A stretch of 7,923 nucleotides of DNA from Scatomorpha sp964535405 (GTDB lineage: Bacteria; Bacillota; Clostridia; Oscillospirales; Oscillospiraceae). The notes under the pieces are model-generated. The model had not been told where the DNA came from, searched no databases, and was given only the letters and a program-made list of their open reading frames with translations. This document shows positions 4,974 through 7,923 of the stretch, piece by piece. The stretch covers positions 1-7,923 of the forward strand of contig CAZHUG010000078.1 in the NCBI GenBank assembly GCA_964535405.1, in the 5' to 3' direction. Positions within the stretch are counted from its first letter, which is position 1. Every line of letters starts with the position of its first letter. Position numbers and translations under genes: made by a program.

Positions 4974-5897
4974 TTAATTTTTAAGCGAGTCGATATATCG
5001 GCAGGCTGCAACCGCCGCAACTGCGCCGTCACCGACGGCTGTTGTAAGCTGACGAACCTCCTTGGCGCGGCAATCGCCTGCGGCAAAAATGCCGGCTGCT
5101 CCTGCAAGGCAGCTCTCTCCGGCTGTGAACCAGCCCGTTGGGTCAAGCTCCGCTACAGTCGAGAAGGCTGAATTCTCCGGCTGAAAACCAACCGCTATGA
5201 ACAGACCCTTCACATCAAGACGGCTCTTATTGCCGTCCAGCGTGTTCTCGACAACTATGCCCTTGAGCTCGTCATCGCCCAAGAGCTCCACAATGCGGCT
5301 GCACATAAGCAGGCGCACATTTTTACGCTCAAGCAGTACGCGCACATTGGCGGCCTCGGCACGAAACTCCCCTCTGCGGTGTATTATGTAAACCTCAGAA
5401 CAATAATTTGAGAGCAGGATTGCATCCTGAACGGCGGCATCGCCGCCTCCGGCGACTGCAACGGGAAGACCCTTGTTGAATGCGCCGTCGCAGACTGCAC
5501 AATATGAGACGCCCCTGCCTGTAAGCTCCTCCTCACGAGGCAGACCGAGGTGACGGTGACGCGCTCCGGTTGCAAGGATGACTGCACGGGCGGTGAAGTC
5601 GCCGTCGGGCGTGTGGACGAGCTTTGTGCTGCCCTTATCGCTGATTCCGCTTACCTCGCAGAGGTCAATTTCCCCGCCAAGCTCAGTGACCTGAGTCAAG
5701 AGGCGGTCGGAGAAGGCAGCGCCGGTCATTGCGGGGGTGCCGGGAAAATTTTCAACTCTCGGTGAGAGCGCGATTTGACCGCCAAAGCCCGATTTTTCCA
5801 GAATGAGCACGGTTTTTTCTGCTCTAAGTGCGTAAAGTGCAGCAGTCAGACCGGCAGGGCCGCCGCCGACTATTATGATGTCGTAGCTTCCGTTCAT
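4974..5897 (-). CDS. trxB: Thioredoxin reductase (NADPH, FAD-dependent)
   Basis: A 307-residue low-molecular-weight thioredoxin reductase of normal length. FAD is bound by GGGPAG (11-16) and the C-terminal GIFAAGDC (269-276). The redox-active disulfide is C133-x2-C136 in CAVCDG (CATC in the best-known members). The NADPH domain has GGGDAA (150-155) and HRRGEFR (173-179), the arginine-rich motif expected of NADPH-using rather than ferredoxin-using enzymes. The ribosome binding site AAGGAG (complement of 5906-5911) is 8 bases before ATG 5897. It is the last gene of the nrdD-alkyltransferase-trxB group, after a hairpin at 5914-5941. It would reduce thioredoxin or glutaredoxin-like partners; the redoxin domain fused to NrdD is a plausible local one. 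Confidence 0.92.
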   Translation of the reverse strand: MNGSYDIIIVGGGPAGLTAALYALRAEKTVLILEKSGFGGQIALSPRVENFPGTPAMTGAAFSDRLLTQVTELGGEIDLCEVSGISDKGSTKLVHTPDGDFTARAVILATGARHRHLGLPREEELTGRGVSYCAVCDGAFNKGLPVAVAGGGDAAVQDAILLSNYCSEVYIIHRRGEFRAEAANVRVLLERKNVRLLMCSRIVELLGDDELKGIVVENTLDGNKSRLDVKGLFIAVGFQPENSAFSTVAELDPTGWFTAGESCLAGAAGIFAAGDCRAKEVRQLTTAVGDGAVAAVAACRYIDSLKN

Positions 5898-5913
5898 CTA
5901 TAAATCTCCTTAG

Positions 5914-5941
5914 AAACAGGGACGCCGAGGCGTCCCTGTTT
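5914..5941 (-). terminator. Intercistronic hairpin between the alkyltransferase gene and trxB
   Basis: AAACAGGGACGCC (5914-5926) pairs perfectly with 5929-5941 around a 2-base centre. The hairpin starts 3 bases after the alkyltransferase stop (5945) and ends 2 bases before the trxB ribosome binding site. Its distal arm ends in TTT on the minus strand but no longer T tract follows, so it may be a weak, partly read-through terminator or an mRNA-stability element. Confidence 0.65.
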
Positions 5942-5944
5942 TAT

Positions 5945-6247
5945 TCATATTCCGCTCTGCTTCAAATCCACGCGCCCGTCCGGAAGGAAGCTCACGCCCT
6001 CATCCTCCAGCCGCTTGCGTTGCACCTCCGGTCCGCCGAAGGCGTAGCCCGTACAGATGCTTCCGTCCTTAAATACCACGCGGTGGCAGGGGATCTCGGA
6101 CGGGGAGGGGTTGTTGTGCATGGCAAAGCCCACAGCGCGTGCCCCACGAGGATTTCCTGCAAGATGAGCAATCTGTCCGTAGGTCATTACATGACCGCGG
6201 GGGATGTTTCGCGCTACCTCGTAAATACGTTTTGTGAAATCGGTCAT
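5945..6247 (-). CDS. O6-alkylguanine-DNA alkyltransferase-like protein (MGMT/Ogt C-terminal domain only)
   Basis: A 100-residue protein consisting only of the DNA-binding and active-site domain. The helix-turn-helix (YGQIAHLAGNPRGARAVGFAMHNNP, about 23-47) includes the arginine finger region, and PCHRVV (53-58) carries the alkyl-acceptor cysteine C54. The tail has GYAFGGPEVQRKRLEDEG (68-84). Alkyltransferase-like (ATL) proteins of similar size have Trp in place of this Cys; here Cys is kept, so suicidal removal of alkyl groups from O6-alkylguanine is possible. The usual N-terminal domain of Ada-C/Ogt is missing. The ATG overlaps the nrdD stop (ATGA), showing translational coupling to the reductase. 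Whether it is a true repair enzyme or an ATL-type flagging protein cannot be settled from sequence alone. Confidence 0.88.
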   Translation of the reverse strand: MTDFTKRIYEVARNIPRGHVMTYGQIAHLAGNPRGARAVGFAMHNNPSPSEIPCHRVVFKDGSICTGYAFGGPEVQRKRLEDEGVSFLPDGRVDLKQSGI

Positions 6248-7923
6248 TTCGCTGCTGTGGCATAATGCTTTATCGCGCCTGCACCGGCGAAGCGCTCAAA
6301 GCTCTCCCCATCGCTGATGATGAGAGTCGGGGCCTGCTTCACACCATATTTTTTTGCAAGCTCTGCACCTTCCTCGGCGTTGATGTTGTTATAGTCGATG
6401 CCGCTTTTGTTCAGGATGGAGATGGCAAGCTTACAGTTGGGGCAGGTGGAGGTGGTGAAAAGAAGCGCGGCACCCACGTTCTCAATGTGATGCTCATCCA
6501 CGACAGCTACGGTTTCCTCAACCTTTTCCGGGTGCTTTAGCGCATCAAGGTGGGAATTTTCCAGATCATAGGTCTTGCGTTCCTTATACTCCTGAGTCTT
6601 GCCGGCGTTCCAGTTCTGAACAGGGCGATAGTAGCCGGTTATGCGGGAGTAGACCTCTGCATCCCCGCCGCAATGCGGACAAGTAAACTGCTCGCCGGAG
6701 AGATAGCCGTCGTTTTTGCAGACGGAGTAGGTCGGGGACAGGGTGTAGTAGGGCATTTTGTAGTTTTCGGCGATCTTGCGAACCAGTGTTGCTGCGGCCT
6801 TCCAGTCCGGCAATTTCTCGCCAAGGAAGGCGTGGAAGACCGTGCCGGAGGTGTATAGGGTCTGCAGATCGTCCTGAATATCAAGAGCTGCAAAAAGATC
6901 TTCAGTGTAGCCGACAGGCAGATGTGAGCTGTTGGTGTAGTAGGAGGTGCCGCCGGCCTCGGCTGCCGTGACGATGTCAGGGAAGCGTGACACGTCGTGC
7001 TTTGCAAGACGATAGCTTGTGCTCTCGGCCGGTGTAGCCTCGAGGTTATACAGGTCGCCATATTTCTCCTGATAGTCGGACAGACGCTCGCGCATGTGGT
7101 TGAGGGTTCTCTTGGAGAACTCCTGGCACTCGGGCGTGGTCATGTCGCCCTTTATCCAGCGTGCGTTCATGCCGGCTTCGTTCATGCCGAGCAGACCGAT
7201 GGTGGAGAAATGGTTTTCGAAGCTGCCCAGATAACGCTTGGTGTAGGGATACAGCCCCTCATCCATCAGCTTTGTGATGACTGTGCGTTTGGTGTTGAGG
7301 CTTCGCGCCGCTATGTCCATGATCTTGTCCAGACGGCGGGTAAAGTCCTTCTCGTCCTTGGCGAGATAGGCAAGGCGGGGCATATTGATCGTGACGACGC
7401 CGATTGAGCCGGTAGACTCGCCGCTGCCGAAGAAGCCGCCGGACTTTTTACGCAGCTCGCGCAGGTCAAGGCGAAGTCTGCAGCACATGGAACGAACATC
7501 GGAGGGCTCCATATCGCTGTTTATATAGTTTGAGAAATAGGGTGTGCCGTATTTAGCTGTCATTTCGAAGAGAAGCTGGTTGTTTTCATTCGGGCTCCAA
7601 TCAAAATCCCTTGTTATGGAGTAGGTGGNNNNNNNNNNCATGATGTCGATAAATGCGCGGTTAACCATGTCCATCTCGGCCTTGCAGTCGCCATAGGTGA
7701 AGTCTTTTTCCTTGCCGCCAACGATGGCGGGCAGATCCTTCAGGTCGTTGGGCACGGTCCAGTCGAGAGTTATGTTGGAGAAGGGAGCCTGTGTACCCCA
7801 GCGGCTGGGTGTGTTCACACCATAGACGAAGGACTGGATGCACTGCTTGACTTCCTTGTAGCTCAGCTTGTCAACCTTGACAAAGGGAGCCAGATAAGTG
7901 TCGAAGCTGGAAAATGCCTGAGC
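6244..7923 (-). CDS. nrdD: Anaerobic (class III) ribonucleoside-triphosphate reductase with fused C-terminal redoxin domain, 5' end missing
   Basis: The frame is open to the right edge; 559 residues are visible, numbered here from base 7923. NrdD makes dNTPs with a glycyl radical. Visible marks: VYGVNTPSRWGTQAPFSNITLDW near the start, SMCCRLRL with C147/C148 (probable thiyl-radical cysteine region), zinc-site cysteines C402 and CPHC 415-418, and the glycyl-radical loop RITGYY with G430. Ordinary NrdD ends about 30 residues after this glycine; here about 129 follow. From about residue 480 comes a glutaredoxin/thioredoxin-like domain: LLFTTSTCPNCKLA with CPNC at 494-497 and the cis-proline motif QAPT near 530-533. 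It is probably an internal electron donor. No nrdG is next to it; the following gene overlaps by 4 bases (ATGA). A 10-N gap interrupts it at 7629-7638. The N-terminal region (ATP-cone, if any) is outside the window. Confidence 0.95.
   Translation of the reverse strand, partial: AQAFSSFDTYLAPFVKVDKLSYKEVKQCIQSFVYGVNTPSRWGTQAPFSNITLDWTVPNDLKDLPAIVGGKEKDFTYGDCKAEMDMVNRAFIDIMXXXXTYSITRDFDWSPNENNQLLFEMTAKYGTPYFSNYINSDMEPSDVRSMCCRLRLDLRELRKKSGGFFGSGESTGSIGVVTINMPRLAYLAKDEKDFTRRLDKIMDIAARSLNTKRTVITKLMDEGLYPYTKRYLGSFENHFSTIGLLGMNEAGMNARWIKGDMTTPECQEFSKRTLNHMRERLSDYQEKYGDLYNLEATPAESTSYRLAKHDVSRFPDIVTAAEAGGTSYYTNSSHLPVGYTEDLFAALDIQDDLQTLYTSGTVFHAFLGEKLPDWKAAATLVRKIAENYKMPYYTLSPTYSVCKNDGYLSGEQFTCPHCGGDAEVYSRITGYYRPVQNWNAGKTQEYKERKTYDLENSHLDALKHPEKVEETVAVVDEHHIENVGAALLFTTSTCPNCKLAISILNKSGIDYNNINAEEGAELAKKYGVKQAPTLIISDGESFERFAGAGAIKHYATAAK
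7629..7638. other. Assembly gap (10 N) inside nrdD
   Basis: Ten undetermined bases lie between codons for FIDIM and TYSITRDFDW. In known NrdD proteins about 15 residues (an EGD..GR.F.FPIP segment) normally stand here, so the real missing length is probably about 40-45 bases rather than 10. The frame happens to be kept. Confidence 0.9.

Noticed and set aside
6550..7407. Plus-strand open frames of 102 and 136 codons over nrdD
   Set aside because: Antisense to strongly conserved nrdD coding sequence; they are by-products of its codon use.

Overview
The window looks like chromosomal DNA of a strictly anaerobic member of the Clostridia, probably Oscillospiraceae-like. The reasons are a BadF/HgdC-type dehydratase activator, a fragment resembling acetyl-CoA synthase, an AbrB-controlled ABC exporter, a class III (glycyl radical, oxygen-sensitive) ribonucleotide reductase, consensus sigma-A promoters and strong AGGAG-type ribosome binding sites. 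A run of 10 N inside the reductase gene suggests a scaffolded draft or metagenome assembly. The species is inferred from gene content only.

Layout. (1) 1-1161, plus strand: the 3' end of a 2-hydroxyacyl-CoA dehydratase activator-type ATPase, a 61-residue Cys/Lys-rich single-span membrane protein, and a 243-residue protein resembling the middle part of acetyl-CoA synthase/CdhC. The early coding region of the last gene holds a 13-bp hairpin and a perfect 30-bp palindrome. A shared terminator (1198-1228) separates it from (2) a convergent nitrilase-superfamily amidase (1244-2059, minus, TTG start). (3) Two back-to-back promoters (2089-2154) drive the amidase leftward and an AbrB-type regulator, an ABC ATPase and an ABC-2 permease rightward (2207-3880); these three plus-strand genes are tightly coupled. 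(4) 3881-4211 is a 331-base non-coding stretch with a candidate promoter, a strong hairpin and a possible Shine-Dalgarno-sequestering switch in front of an MgtC/SapB-family membrane protein (4212-4925). (5) A very long, almost symmetric hairpin ends both this gene and the convergent minus-strand set: nrdD (partial, 5' end beyond the window), a small O6-alkylguanine-DNA alkyltransferase-like gene, and a thioredoxin reductase.

How the genes work together. The minus-strand group at the right joins dNTP synthesis, DNA alkylation repair and thiol reduction. The NrdD polypeptide carries a C-terminal glutaredoxin/thioredoxin-like domain with a CPNC motif, and a TrxB-type reductase lies two genes downstream, so a self-contained electron path (NADPH to TrxB to fused redoxin to NrdD) is a reasonable inference. 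At the left end, an activator ATPase of the kind that reduces low-potential Fe-S clusters sits next to an acetyl-CoA synthase-like fragment with a C-x2-C-x5-C motif. This is the least conventional gene set in the window.
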